Shown: positions 24,440 through 38,401, numbered from the stretch's first letter. The stretch: DNA of 64,000 bases from Mesorhabditis belari (GCA_958450365.1 CAUEEP010000740.1:611501-675500), one strand, 5' to 3'. Program-made: numbers and translations. The notes: generated by a model from the letters alone, not told the origin.

Positions 24440-25522
24440 ATGCTTTCACGGGGGATCCTCAACCGACTCCCCATTTTGAAGAGCTCTTCGTGGCGCGAGG
24501 TTCATCATCACATGGAAAGACAGGATTTGCAATTATATCTCGGAATTCGACGCTCAAACCCAAATCGAGCCAATCGTAACACTCATGTGAATGAACGTGC
24601 GTTTCGAAAATTGCGTGGCAAGAAGACGATTCTCATGGATCTACCCGATCACGAGGAACAAAAGGAATTGGACAGCCTCCCGCCTGATCGATTGAGGATT
24701 GAGTTGCTTAAGAAAGGCATCAACCCGTACAAAGATATATCACCTCGAGTCTGGCAGGAGGCACAAACAACGACTTCTTCTTTTTACGCTGTTATTGATC
24801 CATATGTCACTTTGGAAGAAAAGCTGCCGTTTTGGACGAATCAACCGATAGACAACGGCAAAGCAAAATTCAAGGAACTAACGCAAGCCGGTCTGCACCG
24901 CTGGCATACCTATAGAAATGGAACGAGAAGGATAAAAAACAAAGAGGGATTTGCATCTTTTTCGAAAAAACATTTGGACCGACCGCAGAACATGTTTATG
25001 TTGAAGCACACAAGGCTCTGATGGCAAGGGAATCGGCCAGAACTTTTGAAACTTATCACCGAGCACGCTTTTCAAAAGATGTGGCCAGACGTCGATGAGG
25101 GATCGATCAAATGGGAGCTCGTCGAGGTTCTTGAACCGCACCAAGTTGTCTCCGTTCGCTGCTCGGATATGCCATACCAATCGGGCAACGACATAGCACA
25201 GGTCACTGTGCGTATGCACACAAAGCAAAAGTTGGCGCTCTATGATCGATTCGGAAAATTGATTTTGGGCTCAGAAACGCAGCCGCGTGAAGTTGTCGAA
25301 TACGTGGTGTTTGAAAACCACATTGCGGTCGTCGATGGAACGTGGCGGTTACACGACAAGGTTTATCCCAGATGGATCAAGCCCAAGCAGCCAGTCGTCA
25401 ATACTGCTCTTTTGGAAGAAGTTCAAGACGAAAAATCCCGTCCATCGCGTTCAACCCCTGTTCAACTACGCATTGCCGACAACATTGAAAGGGAGAAAAA
25501 GGCTAAACCTGAGGAAACTTGA
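24440..25522 (+). CDS. mrpl-45: Mitochondrial ribosomal protein L45 (Tim44-like fold)
   Basis: Apparently a single exon, about 360 residues. The start MLSRGILNRLP is Arg-rich (presequence-like) and follows tttag-gaagg. After a charged region (RKLRGKKTILMDLPD), the Tim44/MRPL45 domain is plain: EAHKALMAR, LLKLITEHAFQKMW, WELVEVLEPHQVVSVRC, QVTVRMHTKQKLALYDRFG, VVEYVVFENH, GTWRLHDKVYPRW. L45 sits near the exit tunnel of the mitochondrial large subunit and helps tether it to the inner membrane. Two single-base frame breaks: one base missing in the A6 run at 24965-24970, and one extra base in GGG at 25028-25030. Correcting both gives one continuous, family-like frame. It is followed after 95 nt by leo-1. 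Confidence 0.88.
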
Positions 25523-25617
25523 TTGTTTTGTGATGTATTTTTGTTTTTGTTAAATCTTGCTCTAGTTTTTTAAAGCTGTTATTGTCTTTCATTTGTATGG
25601 ATTAAATTTAGATATAA
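25523..25617 (+). promoter_or_regulatory. 95-nt intercistronic region with trans-splice acceptor
   Basis: The spacing between the MRPL45 stop and the LEO1 start is in the ~100-nt range typical of nematode operons. It is T-rich and ends in an aaatttag acceptor six bases before the LEO1 ATG. This supports co-transcription with SL2-type processing, inferred from spacing and signals only. Confidence 0.6.
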
Positions 25618-27358
25618 ATGTCAACCGATAGCTCGAATAGCGATAGCGACGGGGACCAAAGGCAAAATGTTAGTAACTACTTTTATCAGCACAATATTTT
25701 TTTTAGGATGAAGATCGGCCAAACTCGGCACATTCTTCAAAAAGTTCTACTCCATCGGAAAGGTCACCACAAAGTCGTAAACAAGTGCCGATTAGCAGCG
25801 ATGAAGAATCAGTTCCTTCTCACCGTTCACCTTCAAACTCTCCAGGTTGGCCAGCAGCTTTTTTTGTCCGATTTCAGTAATTAACTTTCAGACAATGATC
25901 ATATTTCTCCAACCAAAAAACGTGTAATTGAAACATCGGACGAAGAGGACGATGTTGAGCCTGTATGTTTTAAACCTATTTGCTAAACACTCAGCTTGAC
26001 ACCTAAAAACACTACAGATTTTAGAAACAATCGCAAGATTCACAATTGTTCGGAGATGATATGTCTTCATCAAATTCTGAGGCTGATAGTGAGCAGTGTA
26101 ATTTTAACTATTATTTCCTATTTTTAGACAACGATCTGGAAGAGGGAAGGGAACAAGACCACGAAGGCACACCACCAGATGGTGAAGAAGAGGATAAAAC
26201 TCCAGCAGTCATCCAGGCCGTTTCTTCTAAAACGGACATAGATCTGGGAGAGAAGGTTTTTATTTTTATAAATTGGGTAATTCAAAAAATTAGATTGTCT
26301 TTGTCAAACTGCCAAACTTCCTTTCACTTGAGGCAAAGGCTTTCGACCCTGAAGATTTCTCCGACAGCGAAGAGGAGTTAGCAGACGAAGAAGGACGACA
26401 AAGGCTCAAACTCAAGGTTTTTTTAATGATAAAATGCAGATAAAATTTCATAATATTTAGCTAGAAAATACAATTCGTTGGAGGAAAGTGGCCAAAGAAG
26501 ATGGTACGGAACAGTATGAAAGCAACTCAAAGATTGTCAAATGGTCGGACGGAACGTAAGGAATTTTGTGAAGAACTTATTTTTATTGCTTTTTCAGCAT
26601 GTCACTTTATCTTGGTGGTGAGATTTTCGACATTGAAATGCGCCCGATGCTTGACCACAATCATCTTTATCTTCGTCAAGGTGCTGGATTGATTGGACAA
26701 GGAGTATTTGATGAGCGATGTACTTTCAGACCTCATTCAACAGATTCGAAGACTCACAGAAAGGTATCAGCAGCATTTATTTTGATAACCGAAATACATT
26801 TTGAAATTTTTTAGGTTACTATGTCGATGGCAGAACGCACGCGGAAGGGTGCTCAGATCAAGATGATTGCTGATTCTGGATTGAACCCAGAAAAGATCCG
26901 ACAGGTTTGAGCCATTGTGTTGTTTGAATTTTCAAATCCATCAAGGAAACCGTCCGCAAGGAAGAAGAACGGTATCGTCAAGCAATTCGTGCACAGTTTG
27001 CAACGCAGGCACGAGGTCGTCGTGAGCGCGACTTTCGAACTTATCATGGGGAAGAGGATGATTATGGTAATTTCAACACATATTCCCAATGTTATCATAC
27101 GCAAAATTAGATCCTGAATCGCTTTCTTCTATTAAACGACGATATCAAGACGCCCCAACTATTGGACCTAGAGAGTGAGAGTGAAACCGAATCTAATCGC
27201 GGAGACAACCAAAATAATTCTTCGGATTCAGATGCGGTAAGAATTCTGTACTTTAAGCTCGTTGGTCATGTTTGCAGTTAAATTGTTTTAACTTTCAGGA
27301 ATTCCGACGCAACAAAGCTCAACGGAAGAAAATGATTGTCGATGACGACAGCGATTAA
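25618..27358 (+). CDS. leo-1: LEO1, subunit of the PAF1 transcription-elongation complex
   Basis: About ten exons, roughly 400 residues. The N-terminal third is acidic and Ser-rich ([33 protein letters not shown]), as in LEO1. The conserved core follows: [84 protein letters not shown], then KIRQ with a basic [10 protein letters not shown] helix. It binds PAF1 and helps RNA polymerase II elongation and histone modification. The last exons change frame near 27170-27180: [13 protein letters not shown] is in one frame and [10 protein letters not shown] in the next, which needs one base fewer. The stop is at 27356-27358. Second gene of the MRPL45-LEO1 pair. Confidence 0.93.
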
Positions 27359-27654
27359 GAATTTATTGATCTTGGTATTGAAAGCTATTAATTTGACGAG
27401 TTGTTATTTAATAAAGTATCTTTTTCCACATCGAATCCAGTTCACTTTGTTTATTATGCACCACAAAGTTTTAATTTTATGGCAAAAGTCTCATGGTGGT
27501 GGTGACCATGGTGGCCCAGAAATTCCATGTATTGGGAGTCATAATATAGTAAAAGTCATCAAAAAACATCAAAATTTCCCGATCCCAAAAAAATAATTTT
27601 CCCACCATACCTACTACCTTGAGCCACAGGAAATATTTAAAATTTGACCCGAAG
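27359..27654. other. 3' flank of leo-1 with repeat-like sequence
   Basis: Holds the likely 3' UTR (aataaa at ~27410) and a ggtggtggtgaccatggtgg stretch. No exon recognised. Transposon ends begin at its right side. Confidence 0.4.
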
Positions 27655-28563
27655 TGATTTTTTTTGGGACGCCCTGTATACGGTCATGGGCAAAAGTCTT
27701 GGCGGCTCCTGGGTGGCAACTTTCAAACGCAAATTTAGGAACCTTCTCGAGGCTATAAAAAAGTTGTCACAAGTATTTTTGAGCATTTTTACTCTACTTT
27801 TAGCTATGACCAAGCATTGAACTCGAAAGTTTATTTTAGACAACAAAAATAAGCGTCAAATACAAAAAGGTCACAAAAACAATGGACAAAAGTCTTGGCG
27901 GCACATACATAGAGGCGAAAAATTTAATATTTTGTAGGTCCGCCTTTAGCTGCAATGACCGCTTGGAGCCTCCGGGGCATACTGTGAACTAGATCGCGTA
28001 AAATTTGTGGCGCAATTGTCACTCAAACTCACCGTACGAAGTACCAAAAGATCCCCTTTAGAGCTAAACCGTCTTCCCTTGAGTTTCGTCTTGATAAACG
28101 CCCATAGGTGTCCAATAACATCCAAATCGGAGCTGTATGGAGAAGCTGAAACGAGTTGAACACGATTCGCGCGGAACCATCCGAGTAGTCGAACACTTCC
28201 TCCATTGGCAAGTCGAATAGTGTGGCCCATAAGCAAGTGACTCTTGTGGCAAAGAGCGTTGTCCTGGGTAGAGGAGCCATCCTTGTCCCATTTTGGCGGT
28301 CGCAAAAAGGAAGAAATTTGTTCTCCAGGATCGTCTTGTAGCGTCTTGTAGCGCTGGGCATCAAGAGTCGAGTTGAGAAGGACCAATGGACCCGGTGAAC
28401 TTCTTGCCATAGCTCCAAAAAACAAGATTAATATACATAACAAGAGAGAGTCTCTTACCCCATACCATGACCGCTTCACCACCAAAGTTCACCGTCGGAC
28501 GCAAGTATTTAGAGTCTCTTTCGAGCAACTTTGGTGGTGAAGCGGTCATGGTATGGGGTAAGA
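27655..28563 (-). mobile_element. Decayed Tc1/mariner-class transposon with inverted 5' end
   Basis: The left end has gggacgccctgtata, an end type common in mariner elements, then a pair of direct repeats (gcaaaagtcttggcgg at ~27690 and its copy acaaaagtcttggcgg at ~27885) like the IR/DR ends of Tc1 elements. The minus strand encodes the C-terminal half of a Tc1-type DD34E transposase: STLDAQRYKT, DNALCHKSHL, WFRANRVQLVS, PYSSDLDVIGHLWAF and LRDLVHSMPRRL, ending at 27924. Several frame breaks interrupt it. The N-terminal half is absent. Instead, the coding sequence for FGGEAVMVWG is repeated as an inverted copy at about 28450-28560, making a small foldback. Confidence 0.82.
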
Positions 28564-29057
28564 GACACCCCTCCCCGGCAGGGGAGGGGTGGCTGATGAT
28601 GGAAAAACGGACGGACCGGGTCGGACTCTCCTCTTCCGGGTAATAGAGAAAACCGAATATAGAAAGAGCAGTGAATATGTTGTGTGGAAATGTTATGCCG
28701 ATTGACTGCTTGTTGCTTTTAAATGACGATCAAATGCTAATTTCTTCCAAACATATTTAAACATTTACCCAATGCAAAAATGATGACAACCAAGTAAAAA
28801 TAGAAATTTAACAACGCAAAGGGGCTACGATGGTGTCTCATTAAAAAAGACTAGAAGCGAAAAATAATTAACCTCAAAATTTCTCTTATTGCGTTGAGGA
28901 TTCTTGTCGTTTTTGAATCAGTTGCATCGTTTTATCAGTAACAAAATTTTCCACTATCCGTTAAAGAAAAAGACCATAGAATGTTCTGTGACCCTTCTTT
29001 GGACCCGACAAAAAAATCAAGCAAAGTAAAACAACGAATAAAACAAAACCAAAAATA
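28564..29057. other. Spacer right of the Tc1-like remnant
   Basis: Begins with a perfect GC-rich hairpin (acccctcccc/ggggaggggt, ~28565-28588). The rest is AT-rich 3' flank of the TASOR-like gene. No exon. Confidence 0.4.
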
Positions 29058-32000
29058 TTAAGCACTCAATCTTGACGCCAAATCTGTTGGAGATTCCAAA
29101 GCAAAACCATCTTGAATGATTCGTCGTCCAAATACAGCTCCGACCGAAGCATCTAGAAACAGCACGATAAAAACTAGCCACTTTAACATACTGCTCATAA
29201 AAATAATTGTCGTTGGAGTAATTTGAGCTCGTCGAATTTGATGTAAACAACCAACAATCACGTCACTAGATCTAAAAATTTTTGTCACAACAACTGATCC
29301 AATAAAAATTTTATTAAAATGGTAACAAACTAACCTATTGTCCAAATCGCAGTTATGCTTGGCAAGAATCTTCACAACATTGTACTGCGCAAAACGTTCT
29401 ATTATAGTGACCAAGCCTCTGAGGATTTGCCCAGCTGGAGTATTCTCAGGAGTTGTTAGACTAAAACTTGTATTTGAGTAACGCAGAAAAAATTCGCACT
29501 CACATTCTATCTTGTAGTGCTTTGTTACAATGATGATGTAAATGCATCACATATTTGTCAGGTCCTTGGTTAAGAGCCATCAGTCTCATTAAGATTCTTT
29601 TCAGCAAATCCGGGGTCCTAAATTTGTTTATAACGTAAAGAGTAGAGGCATCAAAGATATAGCCAGCAAACTTACAAAGCAGTTCCTGCTATAAACAACA
29701 TGCCATCGGGAATAATGATTGTCACTTTGGGTCCTCCTCTGTAAATAGATGATTTAAGCGTTAACTTGTTAGAAAAAAAATATTATTTACCTCATTGTCC
29801 CTTGTGGGGGTTGACGTGATTGTTGCGAAAACGGACCAAAAGGTGATCCTTGAGGAGGCAAAGACGGACGAAAATGTTGATTTGTACTGTTGACAGAAAA
29901 AGCTGGATTCACCCCCGGCATTGAGGGAAGCATTGGCTGCTTCATAGACGAAGGGAAAAAATGGGACGTATTAGGGAACTAAAGATATTATTATTAAAAG
30001 AAGCTAAATCAAAACCTTTTGCTCTGATGGGATCTCCCGCAAATCGGCAACACTACTTGAAGGAATTGCTTTGACAGTTTCCTTGGCTTCAAAGAGTTCT
30101 CCTTCTTCTAAGTCCTGTAATATTTTAGAGTTAGTTTAGAGCAAAGAAAGGCTACTGGGGAAGCTGGGCCTTCATCCATTATTGGATCTTTCGTCTCGTA
30201 TTCAGATCTTTGCTGATTTTCAGTGAAAGAAGTTGAATTATTCCATGGTTGCGGAGCCGTTTCTCGTTGATTAGGTATGATTCTCTAGAAATAAAACGGT
30301 AATGGTATTAAAAAAAAATAAACTATGTTTCCATCTTGATAAGCTTGTCCGGCGCTTCCCACATTTGCCATTGGTAATAGGCTTGGCTTTGGTCTAGAGT
30401 TTTTCTCAAAGGGAGCGCTTTGTCTAAAAAATGACTTATATTGTCTTTTTATCAAAAGCTACCTTTGTGTATTGTGTAGAACTCCTGGATTAATTTGTAG
30501 GTCTTCAGACATATTTCGTAGAATTCCTTGTTGGTAAACCAGTTCTTGATTTTTCGTTAAAGGAGGCCACACTATAATCAAAAAATTAATTTATTTAACT
30601 GAAAGTTCCTACTGTAACCCCGATCAAATTAAACAGAAGAACTGACTTAATTTTTTATTCGTCGGCACACCATTCGATTTTTGTGACTCATCTGGAAGGT
30701 TCAATCGAAGATCCACATCTTTGTTTGAAACAAAGTTATCCTAAAGCCGACGTCAAGTATATTATCTCCAGACAAACCCGAAAATCGGTGTCCATAGGTA
30801 CAGAAGGATCATCAAACTTAACCTCTCCTTCAAGTGGAATAGCTTTTGTCTGGGAACTAAAAGGAAAGTTTTGTTAAACGAGTTTAAAAATACGAATTAC
30901 ATTTGTTCATTAAATGATGGACTGGCTGAGGGTGGTGGACTGTTGGCATTTTCACTTGCTAAATTTCACTAGCATGATCAAACTCTCAAAAAGCTCACCA
31001 GGCGCACGATTCATTGATGTATCTATAAAGCGAGAACTAAATCCAGAAAGAAAATCTTCGAGCTTCTTGGCCGTTTGTTTTACTTCCTAAATCATCATAA
31101 TACTCATATTCACCCCTTTTCCCACCGCGCGTTCTTCATTTGGTTCATTCTCCTTGTAAATAGTTCGAAACACGAGCGAGTTGACGTGATTTTCCGGAAT
31201 ATCTTCCTAAAGATAACGACATAAACAGAAAATGATGAATGCACTTGATTCCTAACCTTATCAAGGTTTGTTCGTAAATCCTCGTCATTTGTAGGCGTTT
31301 CTGGAGACCCAATGGAAGAATCCTTAATTTAATGTTCTCGATGCTCAGAAAATTCTTTTTTTACCACATGCCACTCAACATTGTCATTTTCCTGCAAACT
31401 GGAGGGCGCATCATATGTGTCCAAATTCGTAATAGATTCCGGTGAAGGTGCATTCTCAATATCCTAAATTTCATTTATAGCAATCTAAAAGTTTTCAAAA
31501 AAGAATTAAGGTTGAGTTTGTTATTTGAGGTAAAAACAAACTTCATCGGCCAATTCTACTGCTTCTTCGTTTATGAAATCGATGGAACCAGGGTCATATT
31601 CGTCTTTCTAAAACAAAGCCTAAATGTATTAAACGTTAAATGTATTCACTTTGTGAGCTGGGGGCATAGGCATGTCCGAAATTCGTGTTTTTGTTTTCTT
31701 GGCTTCAATAGGTAGAGAATTAGTAGAGATCGACAACTCAAGTGACTGCTCATCAGGAGTAGCTTCGGTAACAGCGACATCTAAACTTTTGAAAATGAGA
31801 ATTATGTAAAAATGACTCACTTGATGGAGTTCTGCCTAGGGCTTGTGAAAATAGTTGTCTAAAGTCTCGAGAAGCCTCTGTTTGCTCATTGCTATCGTTT
31901 CCTTTCCTTCTGGGATTCTAAACCATACACTCAGTTTGAAAGTACAAACAAGCACTTTATTATCAATAAAAAAAAATCAAACCCCTACTATAACTTGGTT

Positions 32001-34532
32001 CGTTTCAATCATTGTCGGACGTCGATTCGTTTCCCTTTCTCGTTCATTCAGTCGCTCTTGAGTGTCGCGCTCTGACACACCTTCAATAGGCTCACTTGCT
32101 ACACTGATTGGCACATCTAAACAACAAGTTTTTGCAATATTTTGAAAACAACACATAGATGATGTTTACGCTCACCTTTCTTACGCAGAATAGAGGTCGG
32201 TGACGAGCGACTGTTCTCTGGCTTGGCTTTATTGATATGTGACATGCCTAAGGAACTCTTAAAAAGCTTAGGACGTTCAATTACTTTCAAATCGATGACA
32301 GGCATTAATCCCAGCTTGACTGTTTATGTGTCGGTCAAATTCTTCGGTGATGTAATCATCCAGTTGTTGGTGAAATCCTTGAACAATCTCGTTGGTTGAT
32401 GGGTAACGACTTGCCAGCATTCTAAACATTAACTCATTTAGCCCAACAGCACAGTACCCACATTTGTTTGAGCGTGTCCTGATGAAAGCTATAGAATGAG
32501 CGTGGTTGAGTCACAATCAAATGTAAAGCTGATTCGATGTGTGATGGCAAGCCCAAACGATTGACAAGCTCTCCAGACGGAATCAGTAAACTTTGGACGT
32601 TATCTGCCGAGGCCCATAAACCCACCTAAAAAGTTTGATAAAACAATAAAGCATTATACACTTACAAGTTGATTGGTGCTCAAGGTTTCAATAAGCTTAG
32701 TAAATGGAACAGAAGGTGCTGATGAAGCCAATATAAAACAAGCCACAAACCAGCCATTGGATAGCTAAAAACAAAAAATAATTGCTCTTGAAAGAAAGAA
32801 AAACACCTGAATCTCTTTCCTGTGAAGCAGCGCGCCAAAAAATTCATTTTGCATCAAATCCTAAACATTCGAAATTAAAGAAATCAAGCTTAATATTAAC
32901 CGAGAGTGGCGACTGTTCAAGGGCCATTTTCCATTTGACAAAATTTTTCACATGGAGAGTTGGTTCTCTGCAATCGTTCTTATTAGAAAACACCAGATAA
33001 AAGTTTACATTCCAAGTGGCTTCCAGGTCTCGTCACTGTTTGTCAGAAAGTTGACTGTATGCGGTGTATTCACTATGAGAACCCTCCCAGTGTAGATGCA
33101 GCTCGAGAGTTCAAACTTTGGTAGGCGTCTAAACTTTGAATGATAAGTTTGTATGTATGAAAACTGACAATCTTTTATCGGTTAACGCTCTAGTGTCAAT
33201 AGCCACATCGACGAAAGCATACGGAAGAACTCCTGAAGGAACGAGCACGGACTCAAGATCTTCGTTAATTTCATACATGTATATCTAAAATAAGACAAAA
33301 TTAAGTTTCTACACAAATAATTAAACCAATTGCTGACGATATACATCTACGCGACTTCGTCTACGAGAGTCTTCACCCGTCGATTTAGCCATGTGACAAC
33401 CGTAACCAGAAGTTGGATCCAAATTTTTCGAGCCAAGCCCCACCTAAAAGGCTTTCAGTTTCAAAAATACAGAAGATAACTAAACAAACCTGATTTACTC
33501 TTCCCTTCAGTATTTTACATATCAGAACTCGAATCATGCATGGACCCCTAGGGCCGACCAAGAAACATTGTGGGCTCGCAAAATCAATGTTAGCCGAGAG
33601 GTATACACCTAAAACCAACAGGCATCGCTAATTACAGTCAAATATTGCTTCCTACCGCTTTCGCTATCGCCCAGATCGTCATTTATAGATGTTCCAACAG
33701 CTAGTCCGTTTTCGGCAATATGTGCAAGCTGATAAAGTATAATATTTAAATCTAAAACCAATAAATACCTCTTGGGGCGACGTAGAAATCTGGAAGAATG
33801 CTGCGTCTTCTTTGTCTGGCTGCCCACTGGCTTTTAGGCTTTTGCGGTACTTCTCATACTAAATATCAGGTTGGCCGAAAAGTCTTGTCCACTTTTTTAA
33901 AGGTTACTTTTTGAATGAATAATGAACCAACCAATCTATGATTTGTTTGATCAGAAATTCCTATTCTTTATTTACAAATTGCGCTTTAAGAGATTCTGAA
34001 AAGCTCGCGTTAGTTAATTTTTTTAAATGTGTGGAATCGAGCAGTCAAAAACGATGAAACTCAAAGTTCCGCTTTGAGCACTTTTTGTCACAGAAACCTA
34101 TTTTGGTGTCAAAAGACAAAAGATCGAGAATGAAAAGTTAGAGAGATAGAAAAATTTTCATAATATTTGACTATATGAAACAGAGAAAACTCACTCTATA
34201 GGTGAGCCACGGATTGTTCAATTGTTCAGCTTTGTGGATGGTGAGTCGCATGTTTGAGTCAAATCGGTTTTTACGTATGATTTCTTCCAATTTCGTGAAC
34301 TGCGAAGTGTTTGGTTGAACATTTTGCCACTCGGGTCGCGAATCTGGCTCCACCAAGTCTAAAATGCATAATGTTTTCTGTGAATCACCAATTTAACATT
34401 TGCGAACAGTATTCTCATTCTCTATTTCAAAGTGTTTTTCTTAAACTTGCCTTGCTCTTGCGACAATTCCTCGACTTTCTTTTTCTTTTTCGGTATTGCG
34501 AATCGTGGAGCGGCTAGTGTCATTTTCTCCAT
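29058..34532 (-). CDS. TASOR-like protein with DUF3715 (pseudo-PARP) domain
   Basis: A very long multi-exon gene, probably over 1,000 residues. It starts MEKMTLAAPRFAIPKKKKK behind a tttag acceptor. The N-terminal third holds the domain: FDSNMRLTIHKAEQLNNP, YEKYRKSLKASG, AENGLAVGTSINDDLGD, VYLSANIDFASP, VLICKILKGRVNQ, GYGCHMAKS, then YMYEINEDLESV and LPYAFV. This order matches the DUF3715 region of TASOR, the scaffold of the HUSH silencing complex in vertebrates. The middle is long, acidic and Ser-rich; a Pro-rich part follows (PPQGSPFGPFSQQ), then a structured C-terminus (KVTIIIPDGMLFIAGTAL; VVKILAKHNCDLDNR). The first intron uses a GC donor. A one-base frame break lies near 32304-32310. That this is one gene rather than two is inference from continuous splicing. 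Confidence 0.7.
33866..33900. mobile_element. Solo mariner-type terminal repeat in a TASOR-like intron
   Basis: The word tcaggttggccgaaaagtct followed by tgtccac is a typical end of cecropia-type mariners. It lies in the 335-nt intron (about 33860-34195). No matching inverted end or transposase remains nearby, so this is a relic. Confidence 0.5.
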
Positions 34533-35157
34533 GGTGATCTAAATTTTGGCAATATTGTTTATCTACCTAAGTATATTAAAACATGACAAATTTGAAGAAC
34601 AATCATTTAAAAGTTCAATAGAATTCAATGAAGGCTAGAAACTACAATGATTCCTAATGTTTGGCTAATTGCCAGTAAGGGAGGCCATTAAGTAGAAGAG
34701 ACAGACAGGAGTGAATTATCTATCGGAGTACGGAGAATATTAAAATTCATCTATTGTAAGCAATTAATAATTTGTGTAATTGTTCAGATTTCCATTCGTT
34801 TTATTTTGACCCCGTAATTTAGCTGAACATCCAAATTCGTCGCTAATCTTTTTATTTTACATTGATTTTGGTTTGCGTTTACACGTTTACAGTAAGTGGT
34901 ACGGTATTTATTCTCATTTTCGTACTATACAATACCTTGAAACTATGTACGCTGTCTTATTTTCGTTAAAAATTCTTTAGGATTTATCGATTTCTTTGTT
35001 TTAATGTCTCTCATAGAGTGTGACTCCTTTTCAATGTGTATGACCGCAAATCATTTCACAAGCTCTTAAAATCATTCTTCTCTTCCAGACATGATTTGAT
35101 GGATTTTTTTGATAATATTAGTCATTCAAAAGCAATAATAGTCAAATTTCAGGGAAA
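34533..35157. promoter_or_regulatory. Divergent intergenic region, TASOR-like / PLPBP
   Basis: Head-to-head genes ~625 bp apart, presumably sharing a promoter region. The right side ends in a aaatttcag acceptor five bases before the PLPBP start. No specific binding site could be supported. Confidence 0.4.
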
Positions 35158-36406
<1,249 letters not shown>

Positions 36407-38401
36407 GGTTTCGAATACGGCGATTGTACTGCAATAAGCTCATAGTTTTGCTTATTTTCTACCAATTCTATATCTTAAAAGTTACTTTTTTTTAACTAAA
36501 ATATTAAAGCTCATAGTTAGAGCTATTTTTTTAATATAAAAACATGCCAAAAGTATGCGCGAATTTTCTTCAAACCAAACTACAGGCTATTGCAGGTACT
36601 ACGTTATGGTGCTAATTTATTCATTTCAAGTGTAGATATATTTATTTTGCAATAAAATATTGATAGAGTATGTGTTTTTTTTGCGCATGTCAAGGACAAA
36701 AATAGCCCATTTTGATGATAACGCTCTTCTTTTAAGGGTTTGGCAAACAAATCACAGGCGGTGAGTCTTTTTCTCGGTAAAGAGGCTCATTTCAGTGAAA
36801 TTTTATTGATATCATCACAAAAAAGAGAAAATGATTCTTTATGAGAAACAAACAAACAATAAATGAATGATGTTTGGATTTGAGACTGATCAATTAGATA
36901 TGATCACTCTAATTTTGTCATTTTGAGACCTACACTATTGGACAACGAAATATCATATTTGAAAAAAGATCGTCACTTTCGCGCGTCTGTAACTTCCTTG
37001 TCTTTACCGTATTTCTAAAAATTAATATTACCATTGTGTAGCCCTTGAAAAGAGCTTTCAGAAAATGTATAACATTAATAGTTTAAACTCAAAGACAAGG
37101 GAGTTACAGACGCTCGAAAGTGACGATCTTTTTTCAAATATGATATTTCATTTGTCCAGTACTGTAACTACAGTATGTAGTAATACGATTGGTACTATGC
37201 GTTTTCGAAAGCTACCGTAAACTTGCTTTTTATCCAATCTTGCGTATCTTATGGTACTCACCAAGAACCAAACTCACCTACGTTCTTGATCTTTGGCCTG
37301 GAATCTAGGCTCTTTTTTTGCTTAATTTAATCTGGAAATTTCGACTCAGGGCAAGAAATTATGATATTAATGTTAATATATTTTTAACGTGGACACTTGA
37401 GGCTTTTAAATGATATCAAATAGATCGATTGGACTAAAGAATCCTGAGAGAATTGGGAGAGATTTATTTTGAGTCTGACTATAGCTGAGTTTTCTTTCTA
37501 GAGTTTTCTCAAGTCAGATAGCTTCATAATATTTAGCTAAAAAGATATTCAGTAAATTTGTAGCCATGGGTTTTCAGGGTTGGGGAATCGATTGGACGGG
37601 CTTGTTTTTTTGTAACATTCAAAATTAGCTGTCATTTGAAGCAGCTTTAGCATCATTCATTGAAGTATATCAATTCCTTGATAACTTGACTAAATTTCCA
37701 ATTGCAACTCTAATGCAATTCTATTTTAACTCTCTGGTAGGTATTAGTTCTCTTTTTCAAAATCATGAGGTTTCACTCAAGAAAAAAACCGAAAAAGAGT
37801 TTTCATGACCCTTTCTTTCAAAGATAACACAACGGGTCGGGGGACACACAAAAAAGGAGACTTCCGTAATATCATCTCTTTGATTTCTTTAGATTCTCCA
37901 TGAATTCCCTCTCCCACTTATCAGTTATTCCCTCCTTGATTCCCTCATTCACTTTTCTTTTCTTTTCTCTAATTCCCATTTTTGATTCTATCTAATCATT
38001 CCGCTCTAGATGTACACGTGAGACAAGAAACTCCGTTTTTACCTTTCACCAAACACAAAATTGTTTTTGTCACCGATTTGAGAGAGATTTATCTTCCCCA
38101 TTCACTATTTTAAGCCTCATCACCCCTCATGATCTATGGGATTCATTTTTGATCTTAAATCATAGCTTATCAAGACAACTTGTCATAGCTTGTCAAGCTT
38201 TTTCAAGTTTTGAGCTTTATTTTTGAGTATCGGCATCAGTAGAGCAATATCGATAGTTTCACTCCACACCAACCACTTTTTTTCACTTTGCCATCTTGAA
38301 TATCTTTTCTAGATTTTCCTAACTACACCATACTTAAATCGCATTCTTGAGTCGTTTTTAACCTACAGTAAACATTTAGAACAAATTCCTTTCCTTTTAA
38401 A
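36407..38401. other. 2-kb intergenic region with one palindrome
   Basis: Contains the 3' flank of PLPBP, the palindrome at 36931-37165 and the promoter region of the PNP gene. Pyrimidine-rich sequence is found near 37900-38000. No exon chain recognised. Confidence 0.45.
36931..37165. repeat. Palindromic MITE-like repeat, ~235 bp
   Basis: Inverted arms of ~75 bp: the left arm includes catatttgaaaaaagatcg and the right arm its complement cgatcttttttcaaatatg. The ends are tacactattggac and gtccagtactgta. The spacer is ~80 bp. No coding content. Confidence 0.75.
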
